A program made the translations under genes and the position numbers. From CAZOHC01 sp964579845 (GTDB lineage Bacteria; Patescibacteriota; Microgenomatia; Levybacterales; UBA12049), in contig CAZOHC010000036.1 in the NCBI GenBank assembly GCA_964579845.1, positions 1 to 11,632 of the forward strand: 11,632 bases of DNA. The letters are read 5' to 3'. Below the pieces are notes generated by a model. The model made no database searches. It was not told where the DNA came from and worked only from the letters and a program-made list of their open reading frames with translations. Position 1 is the first letter of the stretch. Every line of letters starts with the position of its first letter. Shown here piece by piece: positions 1-6,404 of the stretch.

Positions 1-4
1 ATAT

Positions 5-33
5 ATTATAGGATATATTTAGTAATTTGTCAA
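5..33 (-). promoter_or_regulatory. Consensus sigma70-type promoter for a gene left of the window
   Basis: Reading the minus strand, TTGACA (28-33) is followed after exactly 17 bp by TATAAT (5-10). Both hexamers match the consensus fully. Transcription would begin about at or just beyond base 1, so the gene served lies outside the window. It implies that the sugar-phosphate run ending at 119 is not simply continued by read-through. No convincing intrinsic terminator is visible between 34 and 118. Confidence 0.75.
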
Positions 34-118
34 GTATTGAAGCTATGCGAGACTATATAACTGTATCATCGGTCAGAAATTAAAGTCAATGAAGGAGAAA
101 TCCTCAGATTGATAGGGG

Positions 119-1162
119 TTACTTCTTGAGCTCTGCCTTGAAATAGTCCACCCACGGGTTAACTGCGGGGTTTTGGTCGTAATAAAGCGCTAAAAAGAGG
201 GTGAGGTATGAACCGTAGGCGATGACTTCGAGGACATCGTCATAGATAGTCTGACCTTCGGTGGTAAATTCATAGATGTCTTGGTTATTCTGTTTGACGA
301 CATCTAATGTCAGTTCCATTCTGCGTTTTATCTTCGGTGAATAGTTTTTTGTATTCAAGAGAATAAATGATAGTTGGGACGGCTGAGGGAACTGCAGGCC
401 TTCCATGAGATGATGATTCAGATCCGGAACCAGGTAATAATCAGAGAATGTCTTACTCGTTTCATTAAATTGATTTCTGAGTATCTGGCCGTTTCCTGAG
501 AGATGTTCTGCTGCAAAGATGACCGGGATTTTGCCGATAAATTTCTCATAGTCCTTCATCGCTCGATCCTTAATTCCCGGGAGGTCTTCTTTCAGCCTAT
601 TAATAGCCTCAGATATCTCCTCGTCAGCGACGGTAATGACGCCTGTTTTATTCAACAGACCGATAAGTCCCAGGATAGAGTAACCATTCCCGAGTCGTGG
701 CACCCGTGACGGGTTTTTCGCACCGTCGAAGATGTATGACGGAACGTTGTGATCTTTGGCGAACTGGGCGAGCGGACCGCCTTGGGTGAGGATGATCATC
801 TTGGCTCCTTTTTCCAGTGCCTCATCAGCACAGGAAAGTACTTCCTCTGTCGTTCCTGAATAACTCGTCAGTACGACGAGGGTTTGTGCATCAACGTATT
901 GGGGAAGATGATAATCAGTTACTGTCTCGGTCGGATATGGCATCTGGGAGCCCTGGAGTGCTTTCAGAACGAGCGCACCGTAGATCGATGCACCCATCCC
1001 GCAGAAGACGATATTTTTAATATCCGTAAGGTTGTCAGGTAGGTCGAGTGCATTTACCTCATCCCATGCAGTCTGAAGCTGCTCTGCCAACAACTCAGTC
1101 GAACCGTAGGTGTCTTGCGGATCCAGTTTTTTAATAGCTTCGTGATCGTTAAAGTTTTGCAT
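119..1162 (-). CDS. Bifunctional phosphoglucose/phosphomannose isomerase (archaeal-type PGI/PMI, SIS fold)
   Basis: This 347-aa cytoplasmic enzyme should interconvert fructose-6-P with glucose-6-P and mannose-6-P. The sequence shows a first SIS domain with CGMGAS (54-59) and the phosphate-binding SYSGTTEE (100-107), then PSRVPRLGNGYS (151-162) as in the dual-specificity family. The C-terminal PGI-type domain has NE (233-234) and DLNHH (247-251), and a lysine (K342) five residues before the end. These correspond by position to the catalytic Arg, Glu, His and Lys described for archaeal PGI/PMI; the mapping is from memory. It is somewhat longer than the roughly 300-330 aa usual for the family. 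It is the last gene of a run with the cupin and the phosphomannomutase, but is separated from the cupin by a 98-bp spacer containing an inverted repeat, so it may have its own promoter (weak candidate TTAGAA-16-TATTCT, minus strand). The ATG at 1162 has no clear Shine-Dalgarno. Confidence 0.88.
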   Translation of the reverse strand: MQNFNDHEAIKKLDPQDTYGSTELLAEQLQTAWDEVNALDLPDNLTDIKNIVFCGMGASIYGALVLKALQGSQMPYPTETVTDYHLPQYVDAQTLVVLTSYSGTTEEVLSCADEALEKGAKMIILTQGGPLAQFAKDHNVPSYIFDGAKNPSRVPRLGNGYSILGLIGLLNKTGVITVADEEISEAINRLKEDLPGIKDRAMKDYEKFIGKIPVIFAAEHLSGNGQILRNQFNETSKTFSDYYLVPDLNHHLMEGLQFPQPSQLSFILLNTKNYSPKIKRRMELTLDVVKQNNQDIYEFTTEGQTIYDDVLEVIAYGSYLTLFLALYYDQNPAVNPWVDYFKAELKK

Positions 1163-1194
1163 ACGTATTTTTCAGTAAAATCAGAATACTTGGT

Positions 1195-1253
1195 GACTCA
1201 GAATTTCTAATGTGTCTGACAATCTGGAATCTATTTTCTGCGTCTTCTGAGTC
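1195..1253. repeat. 9-bp inverted repeat in the cupin/PGI spacer
   Basis: GACTCAGAA (1195-1203) and TTCTGAGTC (1245-1253) are perfect reverse complements, 41 bp apart, in the spacer between two co-directional genes. A tandem GTCTTCTGA (1242-1250 and 1251-1259) overlaps the right arm. The arm core CTCAGAA recurs in the stem at 5330-5336 upstream of the dus gene, which suggests a dispersed short palindrome family. No T-tract follows, so it does not look like a simple terminator. Confidence 0.45.
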
Positions 1254-1260
1254 TTCTGAA

Positions 1261-1698
1261 TTATAAGTTCTTCCGTTCTTCGTTCCTCATCGCTTCAGTC
1301 TCGTCCGGTCGTTTATAGTCGTCTTCGAGACGATAGGTAATACCTGTCTCAGGGCTTGAAACCTCGAAAATATCGCAGTCCGTGATTCCGATGAGTCGGT
1401 GGCGCTGGCCGACCATACTGGTAAAGCCATGGCCCTCGGAGAGTTCAGTCTCTATCAGCTCACCTTCATCATTATCCCACAGCACTTTGGCTTTTCCTGA
1501 TTTCAAAATCCAACTCTCGACCTTCTCGTCGTGCACCTGCAGGCTGAGCCTTTTCCCGGCGTCGATATGAATGATCTTCCCGGCATATGGAAGATGCGGG
1601 GGAGTAAAGATCAATTCATACCCCCAAGGCTTTGTTACCTTAATAATAAAAGGGTCGTTTGAAAACGTGTCTTTTTTAAATTGCTTATAGTCCTGCAT
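1261..1698 (-). CDS. Small cupin, type II mannose-6-phosphate isomerase-like
   Basis: A 145-aa single-domain cupin resembling the C-terminal isomerase domain of type II mannose-6-P isomerase / mannose-1-P guanylyltransferase proteins. Visible motifs are the family signature KPWGYE (23-28), the metal-binding region LSLQVHDEKVESW (51-63, with His56 and Glu61), and a second cupin motif with His100. The ending EVSSPE...RLEDDYKR (112-130) is typical of stand-alone sugar-phosphate cupins. It starts 3 bp after the stop of the upstream phosphomannomutase, so the two are almost certainly co-transcribed and translationally coupled; AGGA lies about 11 nt before the ATG. Because the downstream gene should already isomerise mannose-6-P, this protein may be a second isomerase, a non-catalytic sugar-phosphate binder, or act on another sugar. 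The fold is clear; the exact substrate is inferred from neighbours. Confidence 0.75.
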   Translation of the reverse strand: MQDYKQFKKDTFSNDPFIIKVTKPWGYELIFTPPHLPYAGKIIHIDAGKRLSLQVHDEKVESWILKSGKAKVLWDNDEGELIETELSEGHGFTSMVGQRHRLIGITDCDIFEVSSPETGITYRLEDDYKRPDETEAMRNEERKNL

Positions 1699-1701
1699 AG
1701 A

Positions 1702-3120
1702 TTAATGTCCTGTGTGTTCTTCGTGCTGGCCGATTTCCTGAATAAAGTTCTTCACTTCAGCAAATTTTTCTTCCATAACTGCTTTATCATAAGCCTCCAG
1801 ATTCAGTCTGAGTAGAGGCTCAGTATTTGATGTCCTGACACTGAATCGCCAGTCAGGATAACTGATTGCGATACCATCAAGCTCTGATAACTCTCCGTCG
1901 CTATACTGTTCCTTCAGCTTGGATAAAATCTCAGGGGCATTTGAGACGCGGAAATTATACTCACCGGATTCATGACTACGAGTTAATTCTTCAACAACTT
2001 CTGAAAGCGATTTACCCTCTTCTGAAAGCACTTTGAGAACACTGATCATTGTCGCAAGCTGTGATTCTGCATTACCGTTTGCCTTATAATAAAAATGTCC
2101 TGAAGATTCACCGGCGAAGATAGCTCCTGTTTTACCCATCTGTTCAGTGATAAACGCATGACCTACTCTGGTGATTTCATATTTGCCACCGAATTCTTCG
2201 ACGATTTTCTTTGAACCGAGTATATATCGGATATCAAAAAGAATTGTCGCTCCGGGATTTTCTTTTAATAATTCACGGGCAACTAATGCGGTGATTATCG
2301 TCGCCGGGACTACTTGTCCTTTCTCATCGATAAAGTATAACCTGTCACCGTCTCCGTCCGGTGCCAGTCCTAAGTCTGCTCCTTCTTCGAGAACTCGAGC
2401 CTGGAGGTCCTTGAGATTATTAAAATCAAGCGGGTCAGGTTGGTGTGCCGGGAAGCTACCGTCTAATTCAAAATTCATTTTGATCAGATCAGCCGGAACC
2501 TTTTTAAATAATCCTTCGATGTAGGTGGCACCCATTGCGTTTGCAGGATCTGCAACGATCTTAAATTTTTTTATTTCCGGGTTGTTGAGAAGTGCTAGGG
2601 AATTTTCTACTTCGTCATCCATGATGTTTTCCTTAGGAGTAACGTACCCTTCAAATGTCGGCGTAAACGATACACCGTTGAGGGCTTTTTCTTTAATCTC
2701 GTCCATGCCGGTGGCTTTTCCGATTTTAATGAGTCCATGAGGACTGTTCATCACAAACTTCATGCCGTTGTATTCTTTCGGGTTATGTGAGGCTGTGACT
2801 TGTATCCCGCAGTCGTATCCGTAATGAGAAACAGCGAAATAAAATGAAGGTGTAGAAACTTTGCCGATGTCGATTACTTCTGCTCCCATCGATACTAATG
2901 TCTCTTTGACGGCTGAGAAGAGTTGATGTCCTGAGAGACGCATATCATAGCCGACAACTACCCGTAGTTGCCTGTCCGTGCCGATTTTATCGGTAAAGAA
3001 TGAAAAAATCGCTTTGGTGATATCTTTGATTCCTTCTTCGTTCAGTTCGGTGGGGTAGATGGCGCGGATGTCGTAGGCTTTGAAGATTTTCGGGTTGAGG
3101 TTTTTTGTTTGGTCTGTCAT
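1702..3120 (-). CDS. manB: Phosphomannomutase/phosphoglucomutase (alpha-D-phosphohexomutase)
   Basis: A 472-aa cytosolic phosphohexomutase that moves phosphate between O6 and O1 of mannose or glucose, giving hexose-1-P for nucleotide-sugar synthesis. All four family domains are present: FKAYDIRAIYP (13-23) at the N-terminus, the catalytic phosphoserine loop TASHNP (109-114, Ser111), the metal loop DGDGDR (255-260), the sugar-specificity loop GESSGH (337-342), and the C-terminal phosphate-binding RTSNTEP (429-435). Length matches the AlgC/ManB type. The GESSGH sequence is of the dual phosphoglucomutase/phosphomannomutase kind rather than of glucosamine mutase (GlmM). It sits 24 bp after holA and 3 bp before the cupin. 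The start codon has no close Shine-Dalgarno; a GGAG lies about 17 nt upstream, so expression may depend on coupling to holA. The gene symbol is by family, since ManB, AlgC and PgcA names overlap. Confidence 0.93.
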   Translation of the reverse strand: MTDQTKNLNPKIFKAYDIRAIYPTELNEEGIKDITKAIFSFFTDKIGTDRQLRVVVGYDMRLSGHQLFSAVKETLVSMGAEVIDIGKVSTPSFYFAVSHYGYDCGIQVTASHNPKEYNGMKFVMNSPHGLIKIGKATGMDEIKEKALNGVSFTPTFEGYVTPKENIMDDEVENSLALLNNPEIKKFKIVADPANAMGATYIEGLFKKVPADLIKMNFELDGSFPAHQPDPLDFNNLKDLQARVLEEGADLGLAPDGDGDRLYFIDEKGQVVPATIITALVARELLKENPGATILFDIRYILGSKKIVEEFGGKYEITRVGHAFITEQMGKTGAIFAGESSGHFYYKANGNAESQLATMISVLKVLSEEGKSLSEVVEELTRSHESGEYNFRVSNAPEILSKLKEQYSDGELSELDGIAISYPDWRFSVRTSNTEPLLRLNLEAYDKAVMEEKFAEVKNFIQEIGQHEEHTGH

Positions 3121-3144
3121 AACACGGATACTTTCAACTCCAGT

Positions 3145-3831
3145 TTAGATATCAAGCAACCAAAAGTCAATAGCAGAAGTGAGAGGGACCGGAAGGTTAC
3201 CTGTTTTTTGAGCGAGATCAATCTCAGCCAACGCCCGGTAGTGTTTGATCAGTGCATCTTTTTTAAATGCTCTGCTTTGTCGTTCCAGCTTCTGTTTCTG
3301 CCACGGAGCCATACGCTTGACTTCATCAATCGGGTCATCAGTCCTCGAATACACAGCCAGAAGAAATCGCATCTGTCTGATGATCATAAAAAAGACCATC
3401 TCCACTTCAACTGTTTTGAGTGTTTGGTGAAAAAGCTTGAGCGAGGTCGTACTCTTCGGTTTGAGGCTGTCGAGGAATTGAAATAAGCTTTTCGGAAGCG
3501 TAAATATCTGAGATTTCGCATGTTTGAGTGAACTGAGTACGCGTTTATCGATTTCTTTTCCCTCCCAGAGGTATATGTTCGCATTCGTTTGGGAATCCAG
3601 TTCCGCGAGAATAGCAGTCAGTTCTTTCCCTTTTTTTTTCTTCGTGAGTAGTGATTCGATGAAGACATTTCGCTCCTCACCGAATAACCCACCGCCGTCG
3701 AGAATCTGAATCAGATCAGTCAGATTTACTTGGTCAGCTTCAAGTGTTATCGGATGAGATGTCCTTTTTTTGGCATTAATATAAAACGTTCGGGAAGAAG
3801 CAGTATCGTCTCCGTGAATAATTGTTAACAT
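3145..3831 (-). CDS. holA: DNA polymerase III delta subunit-like protein (short form)
   Basis: A 228-aa protein resembling the clamp-loader delta subunit, which opens the beta sliding clamp. It opens with MLTIIHGDD and has DGGGLFGEERNVFIE (45-59), like the region of HolA that starts with a loop and the clamp-contacting LFGE segment. The end, with PWQKQKLERQSRAF (176-189), then AEIDLAQKTGN (202-212), matches the C-terminal collar helices (AR.F...L...L.E.D...K.G). Standard HolA is about 330-345 aa, so around 100 residues are missing, mostly from the middle; short versions are, as I recall, common in CPR bacteria. No ATP-binding Walker A is seen, as expected for delta. A promoter predicted just upstream would start the mRNA at or one base before the ATG, making this a leaderless gene. 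It then leads into manB 24 bp later, an odd pairing of replication with sugar metabolism. Confidence 0.72.
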   Translation of the reverse strand: MLTIIHGDDTASSRTFYINAKKRTSHPITLEADQVNLTDLIQILDGGGLFGEERNVFIESLLTKKKKGKELTAILAELDSQTNANIYLWEGKEIDKRVLSSLKHAKSQIFTLPKSLFQFLDSLKPKSTTSLKLFHQTLKTVEVEMVFFMIIRQMRFLLAVYSRTDDPIDEVKRMAPWQKQKLERQSRAFKKDALIKHYRALAEIDLAQKTGNLPVPLTSAIDFWLLDI

Positions 3832-3838
3832 AAAATTT

Positions 3839-3867
3839 AGTATAAAGGGGAATGTATCAAGTATTAA
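3839..3867 (-). promoter_or_regulatory. Promoter of holA (predicted leaderless)
   Basis: On the minus strand TTAATA (3862-3867), a 17-bp spacer and TATACT (3839-3844) make a good sigma70-type promoter. Counting seven bases on from the last base of the -10 places the start at 3832, with the ATG at 3831, so the message would have no room for a Shine-Dalgarno. An 8-bp inverted repeat, GTATAAAG (3840-3847) and CTTTATAC (3910-3917), overlaps the -10 and could be a regulatory site, though this may be chance in AT-rich DNA. Confidence 0.55.
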
Positions 3868-3934
3868 GGAGGATAGTACGATAGAAATGAAAGCAAAACT
3901 TCCTTTAAACTTTATACCTGTCCCGTACCCCTAA

Positions 3935-5086
3935 TCATAATTTCATTATCCACTTAAAAGCGGACTGGACGGCATTTGAAAGCGGGTAGTCTGAATCGTC
4001 TCGGGCGTCAAAGTTTTTCGTAGGGAACGATTCTGAGGAGGCGGTATTTCCGGCGAGAACATGTTGCGGAGCGGTAAGGATAGGCTCTCCTTTTACTTTG
4101 GGAAAGTTTTTAAACGTTGTGTATTGTTTGGTTTCATTGCCGTCAGGTGTCAGGAATGAAAACTGTTGGAACGGCCCACCGCCTGCTCTCAGGAGAAATG
4201 GTGCTACCGTCACAATTCCCTCGTCATTCCAGGTCGAGTTCAATGCCTGGTAGTAGTATTCAGCTCGAACTTCATCTGAGATCACATCAGCAGTCCAGCC
4301 TGTCTCAGTAATGAAGACAGGGAGTTTTTTCCCGCTGAAACTTTCAACGAGTTGACGTTCGTACATGAAACTCGCGATACTCATCTGACTGACGACTGAG
4401 TAATGCTGCGAGAATCCAGGATTCGGATAGGAGTGACTGCTGAGGCCGTCTATTTTCGTAAAGATATCGGGCACTGCCTGTTCCATGCCGATCATATAGG
4501 CGTATTGATTCGCATATTCTCCCGGTTTGTTCGGTGCAGCATTATCAAGTCCTGCTGAAATCATAAAAAAATCCGGATGTACCCGTTTAAACGTATCAAC
4601 ACTAAAATTAAGTATCTTTGCGTATTCTTCAGGATTCGGTGATCCACCCCATTCATCACCGCGATTTACTTCATTAAAGACGATAACATAACGGTTTTTA
4701 GTCGGCCAGTGAAGAGAATTCAAGAAATTCGCAAAATCCAGAATATCTGCCTCGTCAGGTTTGCGCCAGACTTTAGTATTGAAGTAATCACCTTCGGTCG
4801 CAAGTCGGATGAGCGGGATCAGGTGCAATCGTCGGCATTCATCCATAAATTTCTGCCATTTGACGATATCTTTATCACCTGACTGGATCGGTATGGTGAC
4901 ATACCCCCAGTCTCCACCGTTGGTATTGACGAGCTTTGCTGCGTCTTCCAGTTCATCATGGAAGAGTATATGAATACCGAATTTATTATTCGGTTTCTCA
5001 AGCGGGTGTGAAACAGCCAGGACTTGGGTCACGGTCAGCGAAAAGAAAATGAGCAGAACTGAGCAGAAGATAAGTAATTTTTTCAT
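3935..5086 (-). CDS. Secreted clan GH-A (TIM-barrel) glycoside hydrolase-like protein
   Basis: A 383-aa predicted exported glycosidase. Residues 1-24 form a clear signal peptide: MKK, a hydrophobic core, and cleavage after VLA (22-24). The mature part has the hallmarks of a clan GH-A retaining (beta/alpha)8 barrel: FNEV (137-140) with Glu139 as the likely acid/base on strand 4, SSHSYPNP (216-223), and ITETGW (259-264) with Glu261 as the likely nucleophile on strand 7. The family (GH5, GH39 or unclassified) and substrate cannot be told by eye. The last ~50 residues, rich in Ser, Asp and Asn, may be a short tail. I chose the ATG at 5086 because it opens exactly on the signal peptide; the open frame extends to 5305, but that part runs through palindromic leader DNA and past a strong -10 box, and looks non-coding. 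The gene is divergent from dus and followed by holA 103 bp later. Confidence 0.8.
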   Translation of the reverse strand: MKKLLIFCSVLLIFFSLTVTQVLAVSHPLEKPNNKFGIHILFHDELEDAAKLVNTNGGDWGYVTIPIQSGDKDIVKWQKFMDECRRLHLIPLIRLATEGDYFNTKVWRKPDEADILDFANFLNSLHWPTKNRYVIVFNEVNRGDEWGGSPNPEEYAKILNFSVDTFKRVHPDFFMISAGLDNAAPNKPGEYANQYAYMIGMEQAVPDIFTKIDGLSSHSYPNPGFSQHYSVVSQMSIASFMYERQLVESFSGKKLPVFITETGWTADVISDEVRAEYYYQALNSTWNDEGIVTVAPFLLRAGGGPFQQFSFLTPDGNETKQYTTFKNFPKVKGEPILTAPQHVLAGNTASSESFPTKNFDARDDSDYPLSNAVQSAFKWIMKL

Positions 5087-5098
5087 TGTTGAATATTC

Positions 5099-5163
5099 TT
5101 CGAGTGCAGATCGCTTCAAGCGACCGGAATCGAGAAGTTGTATTATTCTCGACTTCACTCGAA
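5099..5163 (-). ncRNA. Three-way-junction structure in the 5' leader of the glycoside hydrolase gene
   Basis: On the minus strand, stem P1 pairs TTCGAGTG (5156-5163) with CACTCGAA (5099-5106), 8 perfect bp. Inside it P2 pairs TCGAGAA (5146-5152) with TTCTCGA (5130-5136), 7 bp with a 9-nt loop. P3 pairs TCGCT (5119-5123) with AGCGA (5111-5115) around a 3-nt loop. Junction strands are 3, 6 and 4 nt. The predicted transcription start (5167) lies 4 nt before P1, and P1 closes 12 nt before the ATG. The 12-nt gap holds no Shine-Dalgarno. It may be a cis-regulatory leader RNA or a REP-like DNA palindrome; I do not recognise a known riboswitch or ribozyme. Confidence 0.5.
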
Positions 5164-5173
5164 TACTATTTCT

Positions 5174-5182
5174 ATTATAGCA
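5174..5182 (-). promoter_or_regulatory. Extended -10 promoter of the glycoside hydrolase gene
   Basis: The minus strand reads TGC then TATAAT (5174-5179), a perfect -10 with the TGn extension. No good -35 hexamer is visible at 16-18 bp, which the extended -10 would compensate for. The expected start is at 5167, giving a leader of about 81 nt that is almost entirely the branched structure at 5099-5163. Confidence 0.6.
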
Positions 5183-5225
5183 AGGAATGGAAAGCACAGG
5201 GATAGTATATCGTGGATGAGTCCTA

Positions 5226-5255
5226 TAGTCAAATTTCCGGCAGATAGGGTATAAT
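5226..5255 (+). promoter_or_regulatory. Promoter of dus
   Basis: TAGTCA (5226-5231), 18 bp, then TATAAT (5250-5255) on the plus strand. The -10 is perfect and the -35 matches 4 of 6. The expected start is A5262, immediately before the 10-bp stem that opens the leader structure at 5263. It lies back to back with the hydrolase promoter, about 47 bp from its TGn element. Confidence 0.6.
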
Positions 5256-5262
5256 GAAAGAA

Positions 5263-5339
5263 TCATTCTGAGGACGCGAAGGATGTATCGTATGAGATTA
5301 ATCACTTCGCATTGCCACCCGTAGGAGGGCTCAGAATGA
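5263..5339 (+). ncRNA. Branched hairpin structure in the dus 5' leader
   Basis: P1 pairs TCATTCTGAG (5263-5272) with CTCAGAATGA (5330-5339), 10 perfect bp. P2 pairs GCGAAG (5276-5281) with CTTCGC (5305-5310) and continues inward through GAU/AUC pairs. The third segment (5314-5329) contains AGGAGG (5323-5328), which can pair with the CC-ACC just before it. That Shine-Dalgarno is 22 nt from the dus ATG but 7 nt from an ATG at 5336 opening a three-codon frame (Met-Thr-Arg-stop, 5336-5347). P1 ends 11 nt before the dus ATG. The outer arms resemble widespread bacterial ATTCTGAG-type palindromes, so a REP-like origin is possible. Confidence 0.5.
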
Positions 5340-5350
5340 CTCGATAGGTC

Positions 5351-6358
5351 ATGAAAAATATTTGGAAAACACTACAAAAACCGATGATGATTCTTGCCCC
5401 GATGGATGATGTCACAGATAGTGCATTCAGACGGCTTGTTGCGGAGATAGGCAAGCCGGATCTGTTTTTTACGGAGTTCGCGAATGTCGAGGGGATTTTT
5501 TCTGCCGGAAATAAAACCGTGATGAAGAAACTGTATTTTACGCCAGATGAAAAACCGCTCATCGTCCAGCTCTGGGGGAGTACGCCTGAAAAGTATGAAA
5601 AAGCTGCGAAACTGGCTGGTGACATGGGATTTGACGGCGTGGATCTGAATATGGGCTGTCCGGAACGGTCAATTATGAAAAAAGGCTGCTGCGCAGCGCT
5701 CATCAATAATCCTGATCTGGCCGGCGAGATTATCGCTGCGACAAAACGGGGAGCAGCAGGCAAGATCCCGGTCAGCGTAAAGACACGGATCGGTGTTAAT
5801 ACGATCGAGACCGAACGGTGGCTCAGCTTTCTTTTGCAGCAGGATATCGCAGCACTGACTGTTCATGGACGAACAGCCAAAGAAATGTCAAAAGTTCCGG
5901 CACACTGGGATGAAATAGGTAAAGCAGTCACACTGCGTGATACTTTGAGGAAGGATACGGTCATTATCGGAAACGGAGATATCAGGAGTATGGAAGAGGC
6001 GAATGACGTGGTTGCAAAGTATGGTGTTGACGGCGTGATGATCGGGCGAGGTATATTCGAAAATATCTGGGTTTTTAACCCGTCTGTAGATAACGAGTCA
6101 GCACCGCTTGCTGAACGACTACGGCTGCTGCTTCGTCATATGGAGCTTTTTGAAGAAACGTGGAAGGGACAGAAAAATTTTCAGATCCTCAAGAAGTTCT
6201 TCAAAATTTATGTCAAAGGGTTTGATAATGCGAGTGAGATCAGAATAAAACTTATGGATGTGAAGAATCCGGAAGAAGTGATGGCAGTCCTGAGAGAGTA
6301 TCTTCCGGAAACCTCAGAAGTAATGCTTGTCAGAGAAACAGAAAGTCAGAAGGTCTGA
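5351..6358 (+). CDS. dus: tRNA-dihydrouridine synthase (Dus family)
   Basis: A 335-aa FMN- and NADPH-dependent enzyme that reduces uridines in the tRNA D-loop. The TIM-barrel motifs appear in order: LAPMDDVTD (15-23), QLWG (73-76), the catalytic loop DLNMGCPE (98-105) with Cys103, VKTRIG (143-148) with the FMN-binding Lys144, HGRT (172-175), the phosphate-binding GNGDI (207-211), and MIGRG (230-234). The C-terminal ~90 residues form the helical tRNA-binding domain. Length is normal for the family. The exact paralogue (DusA, B or C) is not decided; the sequence looks DusB-like but the HGRTAKEMSK segment differs from E. coli. The ATG at 5351 has no good Shine-Dalgarno; the strong AGGAGG upstream is misplaced and probably structured. 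greA follows 46 bp later on the same strand. Confidence 0.92.
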   Translation: MKNIWKTLQKPMMILAPMDDVTDSAFRRLVAEIGKPDLFFTEFANVEGIFSAGNKTVMKKLYFTPDEKPLIVQLWGSTPEKYEKAAKLAGDMGFDGVDLNMGCPERSIMKKGCCAALINNPDLAGEIIAATKRGAAGKIPVSVKTRIGVNTIETERWLSFLLQQDIAALTVHGRTAKEMSKVPAHWDEIGKAVTLRDTLRKDTVIIGNGDIRSMEEANDVVAKYGVDGVMIGRGIFENIWVFNPSVDNESAPLAERLRLLLRHMELFEETWKGQKNFQILKKFFKIYVKGFDNASEIRIKLMDVKNPEEVMAVLREYLPETSEVMLVRETESQKV

Positions 6359-6372
6359 AGATTCCGATTTTC

Positions 6373-6381
6373 TGGTACACT
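6373..6381 (+). promoter_or_regulatory. Possible extended -10 promoter of greA
   Basis: TGG followed by TACACT (6376-6381) forms a TGn-extended -10 in the 46-bp dus-greA spacer. The -35 region is poor. The predicted start at 6388 would leave a 17-nt leader before the ATG at 6405 and would exclude the in-frame GTG at 6384. Confidence 0.35.
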
Positions 6382-6404
6382 GAGTGTTCCGAGTCTTCTG
6401 TACT

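Noticed and set aside
3887..3934. 15-codon plus-strand frame preceded by AAGGAGG
   Set aside because: The spacing of 14 nt is too long, no plus-strand gene follows, and it sits in the promoter region of minus-strand holA.
5099..5163. Hammerhead ribozyme
   Set aside because: Three stems are present but the invariant CUGAUGA and GAAA core strands are absent.
5087..5305. 73-codon N-terminal extension of the glycoside hydrolase frame
   Set aside because: It runs through the predicted promoter and the three-way-junction palindrome and has unlikely composition, whereas ATG 5086 opens exactly on a signal peptide.
5302..5763. 153-aa minus-strand frame antisense to dus
   Set aside because: It lies almost wholly opposite strongly conserved dus codons and shows no domain; it is a shadow frame.
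6384..6404. Upstream GTG start for greA
   Set aside because: It lies before the predicted transcription start at 6388, adds seven residues outside the family N-terminus, and ATG 6405 gives the normal length.
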